DNA from: an uncultured Bacteroidales bacterium
Lineage (GTDB): Bacteria; Bacteroidota; Bacteroidia; Bacteroidales; FEN-979
Direction of reading: 5' to 3'
Assembly: GCA_903945175.1 (NCBI GenBank)
Contig: CAJAUM010000052.1
Location: 65,113-129,112, forward strand
DNA: 64,000 nucleotides
Shown here: positions 51,448 through 59,698 of the stretch, piece after piece
Position numbering within the stretch: position 1 is the stretch's first letter
How the letters are laid out: each line of letters starts with the position of its first letter
Notes under the pieces: model-generated
What the model was told of the DNA's origin: nothing
What the model saw: only the letters and a program-made list of their open reading frames with translations
Databases searched by the model: none
Made by a program: the position numbers and the translations under genes

Positions 51448-52149
51448 ATGTCTGAATATTTTGATAAGTCTCAAAAAAATTGTGTTGGATGCCAATGCAT
51501 GTCAAATTTGTTTAGTTTTTTGGATCCCGAAGAGTTGAAGTTTGTTGATGCAAATAAAATACACGTCAATTTTAAAGCCGGGGAGATGATCAAGAAACAG
51601 GGCACATTCATGTCGCATGTACTCTCAATAAATAGCGGGCTAGCCAAGTTGTACCTTGAAGGAATCGAAGGCCGCTCAGCCATTCTGCGCATTGTGAAAC
51701 CCACCAGTTTCATCGGTGGTCCGGGGATTTACCATGACCAGCGGCATCATTTTTCAATAACGGCTTTGCTTGATTCGTCGGTGTGTTTTATTGATCTTCA
51801 GGTGTTTAAAAAAGTGCTCAGCGGCAATCAACGGTTTGCGGAGGAGTTCCTTAAGGATTTCAGCCGGGATGTGCTGCATGTTTACAATCGCCTCATTTAT
51901 CTTACGCAAAAGCAAATGCCGGGGAGAATGGCCGATGCGCTGCTTTATCTGCATGAGGAAATTTTTCAGCAACCAAAATTCCCCATGGTCCTATCGCGTT
52001 TTGAACTGGCGGAACTCTCCGCGATGTCGCGTGAAAGTGCTGTAAAGGTGTTGCGTGATTTTCAGAAAGAGGGATTTCTAAGGATATCGGATCACGAAAT
52101 GGAAATTCTCGATCTGGAAGCGCTGCAAAATATCAGCCGTATCGGCTAA
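51448..52149 (+). CDS. Crp/Fnr family regulator with FNR-like cysteines
   Basis: The 233-residue protein has an N-terminal cysteine cluster (Cys12, 15, 17 in NCVGCQC), a cyclic-nucleotide-binding-like fold, a fourth cysteine at 113 in SSVCFIDL, aligned with Cys122 of E. coli FNR, and a C-terminal helix-turn-helix (RFELAELSAMSRESAVKVLR). This suggests an oxygen- or NO-responsive [4Fe-4S] sensor, although the spacing C-x2-C-x-C is shorter than in FNR. It diverges from the Fe-S/NrfD operon, which is its most likely target. Confidence 0.85.
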   Translation: MSEYFDKSQKNCVGCQCMSNLFSFLDPEELKFVDANKIHVNFKAGEMIKKQGTFMSHVLSINSGLAKLYLEGIEGRSAILRIVKPTSFIGGPGIYHDQRHHFSITALLDSSVCFIDLQVFKKVLSGNQRFAEEFLKDFSRDVLHVYNRLIYLTQKQMPGRMADALLYLHEEIFQQPKFPMVLSRFELAELSAMSRESAVKVLRDFQKEGFLRISDHEMEILDLEALQNISRIG

Positions 52150-52157
52150 GTTTTTTT

Positions 52158-52197
52158 GTCACGCGTCACGCGTCACGTTTTTTTGTCACGCGTCACC
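52158..52197. repeat. nested repeat: T7 plus GTCACGC heptamers
   Basis: Runs of seven to eight T alternate with GTCACGC units: two and a half units, T run, one and a half units, T run. It fills the gap between the FNR-like gene and the alanine dehydrogenase-like gene. Here the TGA-containing strand is opposite to the FNR-like gene. Confidence 0.8.
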
Positions 52198-52230
52198 TTT
52201 TTTTGTATTTTCGTTTAAATTTTCTGAGCC

Positions 52231-53454
52231 ATGCAAGAACCACGTCCGGATTATATCCGTATGTCGCCGGTTGAGCGGTTGATGCCCCAGGAAGAGATGC
52301 TGGAAGTAGCCCGTCAGAAAAGCAGTCTCTTGATTGGTGTTCCCAAAGAAATTTCAACTCAGGAGAATCGGGTGTCGCTGGTTCCCGATGGAGTCGCGCT
52401 TCTTTGCCGCAATGGTCACCAGGTAATGGTGGAGGCGGGAGCCGGTATTACGGCGCATTTCAGCGACCATGAATACAGTGAGGCCGGAGCACAAATCGCA
52501 TATTCACCACAGGAGGTTTATAAAGCTGATATCATCCTGAAAGTCGGACCTGTGACCCGCGAAGAGATGGAGTGGCTTCATCCGAAACAAACGCTGATCT
52601 CCGCCATCCAGGCTGCAATGCAATGTGAAGAGTATTTCAGGGCGCTGCTTTCGAAGAAGATAACAGCATTGGCATTTGAAACCATCCGTGACAGAACCAA
52701 GCAGCTGGCAGTGATCCGGGCAATGAGTGAGATAGCCGGGAGTACCTCCATTTTTATTGCAGCTGAATATCTGGCCAGTCCTGATTTTGGCCGCGGGAAA
52801 ATGTTTGGTGGATTTACAGGCATAACCCCCTCCGAAGTGGTCATTATTGGAGCCGGCACGGTGGGCGAATTTGCAGCGCGTTCCGCGATAGGGTTGGGGG
52901 CACTGGTTAAAGTGTTTGATAATTCGGTTTATCGGTTGCGCCGCCTCCAGGGGAACCTGGGGATGCGTGTTTTCACATCGATATTGCACCCAAAAGTATT
53001 GCTTGAAGCGCTAAAAACCGCCGATGTGCTTATCGGCGCCATTCATGCGCACGAAGGAAAAACACCCTGCATCATCAGCGAAGAGATGATCAAGCAGATG
53101 AAAGATGGCAGCGTGGCCATCGATGTGAGCATCGACCAGGGTGGTTGTTTCGAAACATCGAGGCCGACATCCCATAAATCACCTGTTTACAAAGTACATG
53201 GGGTTACGCATTATGCCGTACCCAACATTCCATCCAAGGTGCCCCACACAGCAAGCCAGGCATTAAACAACATCATCGTGCCGATTATCCTCGACATCGG
53301 TTCTGAAGGGGGCATCGAAAATTTGCTCAAGCGTGATTTTGGCGTCCGGCAGGGCGTTTACATCTATAATGGAATCCTGACGAACCAGTTCATCAGCAAA
53401 TCATATAATCTGCCATTCCAGGACATCAGCCTTCTGATGGCTGCTTTTCACTGA
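52231..53454 (+). CDS. alanine dehydrogenase/PntA family protein
   Basis: The 407-residue protein has a 33-residue N-terminal extension, then GVPKEISTQENRVSLVPDGV, a Rossmann NAD site (VVIIGAGTVGEFAARSAIGL near residue 204) and SIDQGGCFETSRPTSH near 305, all typical of Ald. However, the catalytic lysine of the KVKEP motif is replaced (LKVGPV) and the catalytic histidine of LHLAA aligns with glutamine (AIQAAM). The fold is clear, but oxidation of alanine is doubtful. It starts an operon-like run with aroB and aroA. Confidence 0.8.
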   Translation: MQEPRPDYIRMSPVERLMPQEEMLEVARQKSSLLIGVPKEISTQENRVSLVPDGVALLCRNGHQVMVEAGAGITAHFSDHEYSEAGAQIAYSPQEVYKADIILKVGPVTREEMEWLHPKQTLISAIQAAMQCEEYFRALLSKKITALAFETIRDRTKQLAVIRAMSEIAGSTSIFIAAEYLASPDFGRGKMFGGFTGITPSEVVIIGAGTVGEFAARSAIGLGALVKVFDNSVYRLRRLQGNLGMRVFTSILHPKVLLEALKTADVLIGAIHAHEGKTPCIISEEMIKQMKDGSVAIDVSIDQGGCFETSRPTSHKSPVYKVHGVTHYAVPNIPSKVPHTASQALNNIIVPIILDIGSEGGIENLLKRDFGVRQGVYIYNGILTNQFISKSYNLPFQDISLLMAAFH

Positions 53455-53471
53455 TCCATTTGGACCCCAGC

Positions 53472-54644
53472 ATGATGAAATTATCTAACAGGATCATTAC
53501 CATCGACCGCACCCCGCTATTCTTTGGAAATGATGCCTTGTCATCCATCGACCGTTTCCTGCGCTTAACGCATCATGACATGCATGGCATAACAGAATCG
53601 GGCCTCGACGATCATTCTGCCAACTGCGGTAAGGAGATTTTTATCCTGGTTGATCCAAATACCCGTAAGTATTGTCTCCCTTTATTACAGGAGAAATCGG
53701 GGATCCTTGCTAAAGCTGCTGTTGTTGAAATTGAAGGGGGAGAGAACTCAAAATCTCTTGCTACAGCCGAAAAAATATGGAACAGGCTGTTGGAAGCCGG
53801 GGCAGGCCGAAACAGTTTATTGGTAAACCTGGGAGGTGGAGTTGTAAGCGACCTGGGTGGTTTTGTGGCAGCAGGATACAAGCGGGGAATTGATTATATT
53901 AACGTCCCTACTTCACTTATGGGGCAGGCCGACGCCGCCATCGGAGGGAAGACGGCCGTCAATCTTGGTCACATTAAAAACCAGGTTGGATTTTTTCATG
54001 CAGCAAAGGCTGTTTTTATTTTCCCCGGATTCCTGAAAACCTTACCCAGGGAACATCTTCGTTCAGGGCTGGCTGAAATAATCAAAAGTGTTCTTATCAG
54101 CGATGGGGCGCTCTGGCGCCGGCTTTTGAAGCATCCTGTTGAGGAACTCCTTCGTCAGCCGGCTGACAGCAGGCTATGGCTGAATCTGATTTCCGGCACA
54201 GTGAAATTTAAGAACAGGGTGGTAATGAATGATTATCGGGAAAGGAAACTCCGAAAGGTGTTGAATTTTGGTCATACGGTAGGCCATGCCCTGGAGGGTT
54301 TTTCCATAATGCGATCAGGTAATCCTGTGCTCCATGGCGATGCCGTGGCAGCCGGGATGGTATGTGCAGCCTACCTCTCATACAAAAAGGCCGGTCTTGC
54401 CCTTGCCGACCTGGAAACGATAACAACCTATCTGGCCGATGGGTTTCCTGCTTTTCCGGTTGATGTGTTGCACAAACAGGCCATCATGCAACTGATGATG
54501 CATGATAAAAAAAGGCACGATGGCCATCTTCAATTTACCTTGATTACCAAACCAGGTTCTCCGGTCATTAACATCTCTTGTGAAGAGGATGAAATCATGG
54601 AAGCCCTCACCAGCCTGACAGGGTGGGGGACCCTGTCAGGGTAG
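53472..54644 (+). CDS. aroB: 3-dehydroquinate synthase
   Basis: The 390-residue protein is AroB: EGGENSKSLATAEKIWNRLL near residue 88, NLGGGVVSDLGGFVAAGYKR near 118, TSLMGQADAAIGGKTAVNLG near 151 and NFGHTVGHALEG near 265 with a zinc-binding histidine. It makes 3-dehydroquinate for aromatic amino acid synthesis. It starts 17 bases behind the upstream gene. Its last residues (LTGWGTLSG) are encoded by an 11-base inverted repeat. Confidence 0.95.
   Translation: MMKLSNRIITIDRTPLFFGNDALSSIDRFLRLTHHDMHGITESGLDDHSANCGKEIFILVDPNTRKYCLPLLQEKSGILAKAAVVEIEGGENSKSLATAEKIWNRLLEAGAGRNSLLVNLGGGVVSDLGGFVAAGYKRGIDYINVPTSLMGQADAAIGGKTAVNLGHIKNQVGFFHAAKAVFIFPGFLKTLPREHLRSGLAEIIKSVLISDGALWRRLLKHPVEELLRQPADSRLWLNLISGTVKFKNRVVMNDYRERKLRKVLNFGHTVGHALEGFSIMRSGNPVLHGDAVAAGMVCAAYLSYKKAGLALADLETITTYLADGFPAFPVDVLHKQAIMQLMMHDKKRHDGHLQFTLITKPGSPVINISCEEDEIMEALTSLTGWGTLSG
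54614..54640. repeat. inverted repeat at the aroB 3' end
   Basis: CCTGACAGGGT and ACCCTGTCAGG form a perfect 11-base stem with the loop GGGGG, inside the last codons of aroB. The arms contain TGACAGGG, the unit of the octamer family found elsewhere in the window. No T tract follows, so it is not a standard terminator. Confidence 0.85.
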
Positions 54645-54667
54645 TATGTCGCTCTAACTTACGATCA

Positions 54668-55927
54668 ATGAAATCAATCGTCATCAGCAAACCGGATAAA
54701 ATTTTGAAAGGGGTTATTGCACTGCCCGCTTCAAAAAGCATCAGCAACAGGCTGTTGATGATCAGGGCATTGAGTGGAAAGGATTTTAAAATCAATAACC
54801 TGTCTGAAGCCGATGATACCTGTTTGCTGCAAAAACTGATTGAGCTAATTTCAGATGGGCCGGGACGGAAAAATGTGTTGGAGCTTGATACTGCCAATGC
54901 CGGAACCGTTATGCGTTTTCTTACTGCATGGTTAGCAATACGACCGGGGAAGTGGGTTCTCACCGGCTCCGAGCGAATGAAGCAGCGCCCCATCGGGGAT
55001 CTGGCTGAAGCGTTGAAGCACCTGGGTGCCTCCATTGAATATCTTGCAAAACCAAGCTATCCTCCATTGCTGATCAAGGGCACAGAATTGCCTGGACAAG
55101 AGGTGACCATCGATGCCGGGGTGAGCAGTCAGTTTATAACTGCGTTGTTGCTCATTGCACCCTGTCTTTCGCAGGGACTCATCCTCCATTTAAAGGGAGA
55201 AAAGGTCTCAACTCCCTATGTGAATATGACCATTCAAATGATGCAGGCTTTCGGGGCCAGGGTAAAGGCAGGGATGACAAGGATTCATGTGAAGCCGGGT
55301 TCCTTTGTTCCGATGGATTTCACAGTGGAATCTGATTGGTCAGCTGCTGCCTTCTGGTATGAAGCAGCCGTATTTGCCGATGAAGTTGATCTTGAACTGG
55401 AAGGTTTGAAATTCGAGAGCATCCAGGGAGACGCCATTTTGCCGGTTATCTATCAAAATTTTGGAGTCAGGACTGAATTTACCGCAAACGGGGTGAGGCT
55501 GACCAAAGTCCAGAAAAAAATTGATGGGTTCTATTATGACTTCACCGATTATCCTGACATTGCTCAATCTGTGATTGTTACTTGCGCAGGACTTGGCATC
55601 AGGGGCCGTTTCGAAGGTTTAAAGAGCTTACAGATTAAGGAAACCGACCGTTTGCGTGCCCTGAAAAACGAGATTGAAAAGCTGGGGGTTCATGTAACAA
55701 CCTATGGGAAAAGCGACGAAGCCGCAGCATTGGAAATCAGTGCTTATAAACCTGTATCCCGCCCGGGGCTTGCATTTGAGACTTACGGAGATCACCGGAT
55801 GGCCATGTCACTTGCTCCACTCGTGCTGAAAAGGGGTCCTTTGAAAATTCTCAATCCCGATGTGGTCGTAAAATCATACCCTCATTTCTGGGAACATCTG
55901 AAAATGGCAGGATTCGAAATTAAATAA
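54668..55927 (+). CDS. aroA: 3-phosphoshikimate 1-carboxyvinyltransferase
   Basis: The 419-residue protein is an EPSP synthase: LPASKSISNRLLMIRAL near residue 18, NAGTVMRFLTAWLA near 77, the SSQFITALLL segment near 155 and YGDHRMAMSLAPLVL near 373 with IKETDRLRALKNEIEKLG before it. It catalyses the sixth shikimate step. ATG 54668 was taken as the start; upstream in-frame starts lie inside aroB. Confidence 0.95.
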   Translation: MKSIVISKPDKILKGVIALPASKSISNRLLMIRALSGKDFKINNLSEADDTCLLQKLIELISDGPGRKNVLELDTANAGTVMRFLTAWLAIRPGKWVLTGSERMKQRPIGDLAEALKHLGASIEYLAKPSYPPLLIKGTELPGQEVTIDAGVSSQFITALLLIAPCLSQGLILHLKGEKVSTPYVNMTIQMMQAFGARVKAGMTRIHVKPGSFVPMDFTVESDWSAAAFWYEAAVFADEVDLELEGLKFESIQGDAILPVIYQNFGVRTEFTANGVRLTKVQKKIDGFYYDFTDYPDIAQSVIVTCAGLGIRGRFEGLKSLQIKETDRLRALKNEIEKLGVHVTTYGKSDEAAALEISAYKPVSRPGLAFETYGDHRMAMSLAPLVLKRGPLKILNPDVVVKSYPHFWEHLKMAGFEIK

Positions 55928-55984
55928 ACATTCAAATATTTCTGTCAGATAGAAAAATCAGGATGTCGGCAAACCAAAATATGC

Positions 55985-55992
55985 TAATTTTG
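55985..55992 (+). promoter_or_regulatory. -7 promoter motif for the LutA-like gene
   Basis: TAATTTTG, 33 bp upstream of the GTG start at 56025. Confidence 0.5.
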
Positions 55993-56024
55993 CTTGTCTA
56001 ACTTTTTATTTATAACTTTTATTT

Positions 56025-56744
56025 GTGTTAGTAGATATTTTCATACCCTGTTTTGTTGACCAGGTATACCCGGATACGGGATTAAACATGGTGAAAATTC
56101 TGGAAAAACTGGATGTCAGTGTCAATTACAATGGCAATCAGACCTGTTGCGGCCAGATGGCTTTTAACAGTGGCGCCTGGGACGAGGCAAAACTAATGGG
56201 AGAGAAATTCCTGAAAGATTTTCCGAACGATCGGCCCATTGTGGGTCCGTCAGCCTCCTGCATCGGATTTGTGCGCAACTATTATGGCCTGCTTTTTCAT
56301 AATACGGCGTTTCATCTCGAGTATAAACAATTGAAGAAAAATTTTTTCGAATTTACCGATTTCATGGTCAATGAGTTGAAAGTGGAAGACGTCGGCGCTT
56401 CATTTCCTCATGTAGTGACATACCACGACTCATGTGCTGCTTTGCGTGAATATCAACTTAAGGACGAGCCCCGGCGGTTGCTGGCCAAAGTAAAAGGCCT
56501 TGAACTGCGGGAAATGAAAGAGAATGAAGTCTGCTGCGGATTTGGTGGTACCTTTTCAGCAAAATTTGAACCCATATCGTCTGCCATGGCCGAGCAAAAG
56601 GTTAACCGGGCGCTTGAAACGGGCGCTGAATACATCGTTTCAACAGACTCTTCCTGTCTGATGAACCAGCAGGCTTATATAGATAAGCACAACCTCCCTA
56701 TACAAACCATCCATATCATTGATCTTCTTGCCTCAGGATGGTAA
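56025..56744 (+). CDS. LutA/YkgE-like cysteine-rich (Fe-S) oxidoreductase subunit
   Basis: The 239-residue protein has two CCG domains: PCFVDQVYPDTG, NQTCCGQMAFNSG and SASCIGF in the first half; YHDSCAALREY, NEVCCGFGGTFS and DSSCLMN in the second. Such domains bind iron-sulfur clusters in lactate-oxidation (LutABC), glycolate oxidase and heterodisulfide reductase proteins. lutB and lutC are not adjacent. The start is GTG, placed so that the conserved N terminus (VDIFIPCF) is included. Confidence 0.85.
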   Translation: MLVDIFIPCFVDQVYPDTGLNMVKILEKLDVSVNYNGNQTCCGQMAFNSGAWDEAKLMGEKFLKDFPNDRPIVGPSASCIGFVRNYYGLLFHNTAFHLEYKQLKKNFFEFTDFMVNELKVEDVGASFPHVVTYHDSCAALREYQLKDEPRRLLAKVKGLELREMKENEVCCGFGGTFSAKFEPISSAMAEQKVNRALETGAEYIVSTDSSCLMNQQAYIDKHNLPIQTIHIIDLLASGW

Positions 56745-56780
56745 ATAAGGTACTTTTATGGGTACAGTGATCCCAATACG

Positions 56781-58934
56781 ATGATCAACGATAAATATAC
56801 TAAACTCATTGCTGTTGAGCTTAATCTGGGCGAGGGGTTTGTTCAGAACACCATCAATCTTCTGGAGGGAGGCGCCACCATCCCCTTTATCGCACGTTAC
56901 CGCAAGGAGATGACAGGTTCAATGGATGAGGTGGCTATTGCCCAGGTCAGGGACCGTTTATCGCAACTCAAGGATCTGGATTCACGCCGTATCGCCATCA
57001 TTAAATCACTCACCGAACAGGAGAAACTAACGCCTGAACTTGAATCTGCCGTTGCCAATGCGGTCAGCATGGCTGAGCTGGAGGATATATACCTGCCTTA
57101 CAAACCCAAACGAAAAACACGCGCAAGCATCGCCAGGGAAAAAGGGTTGGGGCCCCTCGCTGATTTGATCTTTTCGCAGCGGCATGATGATGTTGAAAAC
57201 AGGGCGGAAAAGTTCATTGATCCTGAAAAAGGGGTAAATACGGCCGTTGAGGCCATTCAGGGTGCCTGCGATATCATTGCAGAAACCATCAATGAGGATG
57301 CTTATGCCCGCAAACGGATCCGCCACCTGTTTGAAAAAGAGTCTCAGATATCATCCAGGGTGGTGAAGGGAAAAGACCAGGATGGAATCAATTTTGAAAT
57401 GTATTTTGATTATCACGAGCACCTGCACCGTGCGCCCTCACACCGCGTGCTGGCCATGTTCCGTGGCGAAAATGAAGGATTTCTTCGGATATCTGTTGAG
57501 GTAAACGATGAACAGGCCCATGAAATCCTTGAAAGAATGTTTGTAAAGGGGAATAATGCTGCTTCTAAGCTGGTGAAAGAGGCGATTAAAGACAGTTCCA
57601 AACGGTTGCTTTTTCCTTCTATCGAAACGGAAATGCGCCAGTGGGCCAAACTAAAAGCCGACAGGGAGGCCATCAGGGTGTTTGCTGAAAATATGCGCCA
57701 GTTGCTTTTGGCTCCGCCACTCGGACAAAAAAATGTGCTTGCCATCGATCCTGGGTTCCGCACCGGCTGCAAGATTGTGTGCCTGGATAAGCAAGGTAAA
57801 CTGTTACACAATGAAACCATCTATCCCCATCCTCCTCAGAATGAGGTGAAGGAGGCCATACATAAGATTAAAAGCCTCGTAAATGCGTATAAAATCGAAG
57901 CCATTGCCATCGGCAACGGTACCGCAGGCCGCGAAACGGAACGTCTGATCAGGGCCATCGGCTTTGACCGCGAAGTGATTGCCCTGGCTGTCAACGAAAG
58001 TGGCGCTTCGGTTTACTCTGCTTCGGCGGTGGCGCGCAAGGAGTTTCCGGATTATGACATCACGGTGCGTGGATCTGTTTCCATAGGCCGCCGCCTGATG
58101 GACCCGCTGGCGGAGTTGGTGAAAATTGAGCCAAAATCAATCGGCGTGGGTCAATATCAGCATGATGTGGACCAATCAGCCTTGATGCAGAGCCTGGAAG
58201 ATACAGTCGTAAGTTGCGTCAATAGGGTGGGTGTCGAGGTCAATACAGCCAGCGAAGAGTTGCTGACCTACGTTTCAGGATTGGGGCCCAATCTTGCGAA
58301 GAACATCATCAGCTATCGCAATGAACAGGGACCATTCAAATCCAGATCTGAATTCAGGAAGGTACCCCGCTTTGGTGAAAAGGCCTTCGAGCAGTCAGCC
58401 GGGTTCCTTCGCATCCGTGATGCAAAAAATCCGCTTGACCGGAGTTCAGTTCACCCCGAAAGCTACGCGGTTGTTGATCAGATGGCCAAAAAGATGAAAT
58501 GTACGATCGATGATCTGATGTCGAAGTCTGAACTTCGTTTACAGATAAGGCTGGATGAGTTTGTTTCTGAAAAGGCCGGTATGCCTACACTCCAGGATAT
58601 CATGCTGGAGTTGGCCAAACCTGGCCGAGATCCGCGTCAGCAATTCGAAATGTTTGAGTTTGATAAACATATTCATGCGATTGGTGATTTGAGAAAAGGG
58701 ATGAAATTATCAGGAATAGTTACAAACATTACAAACTTTGGCATCTTTGTCGACCTGGGGGTTCACCAGGATGGGCTGGTACATATCAGCCAGCTTGCAG
58801 ATCGGTTTGTGAAAGATCCGAATGAGGTGGTAAAACTGAATCAAAAAGTGAAGGTCGAAGTATTGGAGGTGGATATGGAACGCAAACGAATCCAGCTGAC
58901 CATGAAGGGACAGGATACTAAGACGGAGGTTTAG
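56781..58934 (+). CDS. tex: Tex family RNA-binding transcription accessory protein
   Basis: The 717-residue protein shows the Tex architecture: N-terminal helices with GGATIPFIARYRKEMTG near residue 28, a YqgF-like nuclease fold (LAIDPGFRTGCKIVCLD near 320), helix-hairpin-helix motifs (YVSGLGPNLAKNIISYRNEQ near 495) and a C-terminal S1 RNA-binding domain (GIVTNITNFGIFVDLGVHQD near 650). Tex affects transcription and RNA turnover in several bacteria. Confidence 0.95.
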   Translation: MINDKYTKLIAVELNLGEGFVQNTINLLEGGATIPFIARYRKEMTGSMDEVAIAQVRDRLSQLKDLDSRRIAIIKSLTEQEKLTPELESAVANAVSMAELEDIYLPYKPKRKTRASIAREKGLGPLADLIFSQRHDDVENRAEKFIDPEKGVNTAVEAIQGACDIIAETINEDAYARKRIRHLFEKESQISSRVVKGKDQDGINFEMYFDYHEHLHRAPSHRVLAMFRGENEGFLRISVEVNDEQAHEILERMFVKGNNAASKLVKEAIKDSSKRLLFPSIETEMRQWAKLKADREAIRVFAENMRQLLLAPPLGQKNVLAIDPGFRTGCKIVCLDKQGKLLHNETIYPHPPQNEVKEAIHKIKSLVNAYKIEAIAIGNGTAGRETERLIRAIGFDREVIALAVNESGASVYSASAVARKEFPDYDITVRGSVSIGRRLMDPLAELVKIEPKSIGVGQYQHDVDQSALMQSLEDTVVSCVNRVGVEVNTASEELLTYVSGLGPNLAKNIISYRNEQGPFKSRSEFRKVPRFGEKAFEQSAGFLRIRDAKNPLDRSSVHPESYAVVDQMAKKMKCTIDDLMSKSELRLQIRLDEFVSEKAGMPTLQDIMLELAKPGRDPRQQFEMFEFDKHIHAIGDLRKGMKLSGIVTNITNFGIFVDLGVHQDGLVHISQLADRFVKDPNEVVKLNQKVKVEVLEVDMERKRIQLTMKGQDTKTEV

Positions 58935-58948
58935 ACGTTTATTAAAGA

Positions 58949-58962
58949 ATTTACGATTTACG
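58949..58962. repeat. heptamer repeat ATTTACG, two units
   Basis: Two exact ATTTACG copies and a degenerate third lie between tex and the barrel gene. The unit is related to the TTACGAT array at 10239. Confidence 0.5.
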
Positions 58963-58973
58963 ATTATTGTCCA

Positions 58974-59651
58974 ATGATTAAACGAGTTGCTTCTGTTTTA
59001 TTTCTGTTGATCATGATCCTGTTTTGCGCATCAGCGGTGAAGGCTCAGCGAATTCTGGGTGCGGTAAGCATTGGCATGAACCTGACCCAGGTTGATGGGG
59101 ATGAGTTTTTCGGGTTTAATAAATTCGGGCTGAATGTGGGCCCGATGGTCATTGTTCCTTTCGGCAAAAATCAAAACTGGTCGGTCAGTATGGAGCTATT
59201 ATACAGTCAGAAAGGAAGTATCCATAATGGATCGACTGATTCAACCACCTTCCGGCTGCAGCAGGATTATGCCGAGATACCTGTTCTGATCCATTTTACC
59301 GACAAGAAGCTGATTTCAGGGGGCGTCGGATTTTCGTATGGACAGTTGGTCAACTACAAGGAGACGAAAAACAATGTCTTTGATTCACTTTTTCAATATC
59401 AAACGGGACTTGCCAACAATGATATATCTGTGATTGCAGATTTGCAGATCCGCCTTTGGAGTAAACTTTGGGCCAATGTGCGGTATCAGTATTCAGTCAG
59501 AAGCAACCGGACGGTAATGGTGGTCGATCCGAATGTTTATCCAAGGAGTCCGGTTTATCGGGATCAATATAACAATGTGATCACTGTAAGGCTGACCTGG
59601 GTATTTAACCAGCCGAAGATCGTCAAAATTCCAAAGCAACAGGCGGAATAA
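58974..59651 (+). CDS. outer-membrane beta-barrel protein, PorT-like
   Basis: The 225-residue protein has a signal peptide (residues 1-23, ending VKAQ) and alternating strands with terminal motif VITVRLTWVF, as in the PorT/outer-membrane-protein-beta-barrel group of Bacteroidota. PorT itself takes part in type IX secretion, but many paralogues exist and I would not assign that role. Confidence 0.75.
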   Translation: MIKRVASVLFLLIMILFCASAVKAQRILGAVSIGMNLTQVDGDEFFGFNKFGLNVGPMVIVPFGKNQNWSVSMELLYSQKGSIHNGSTDSTTFRLQQDYAEIPVLIHFTDKKLISGGVGFSYGQLVNYKETKNNVFDSLFQYQTGLANNDISVIADLQIRLWSKLWANVRYQYSVRSNRTVMVVDPNVYPRSPVYRDQYNNVITVRLTWVFNQPKIVKIPKQQAE

Positions 59652-59654
59652 AGC

Positions 59655-59682
59655 GTATCACGTGACGCGTGACGCGTGACGG
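59655..59682. repeat. heptamer tandem repeat GTGACGC, four units
   Basis: GTATCAC, GTGACGC, GTGACGC and GTGACGG follow the barrel gene stop by three bases, at its convergent junction with the NlpC/P60 gene. Confidence 0.85.
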
Positions 59683-59698
59683 GAAAATTGGTCATTCT

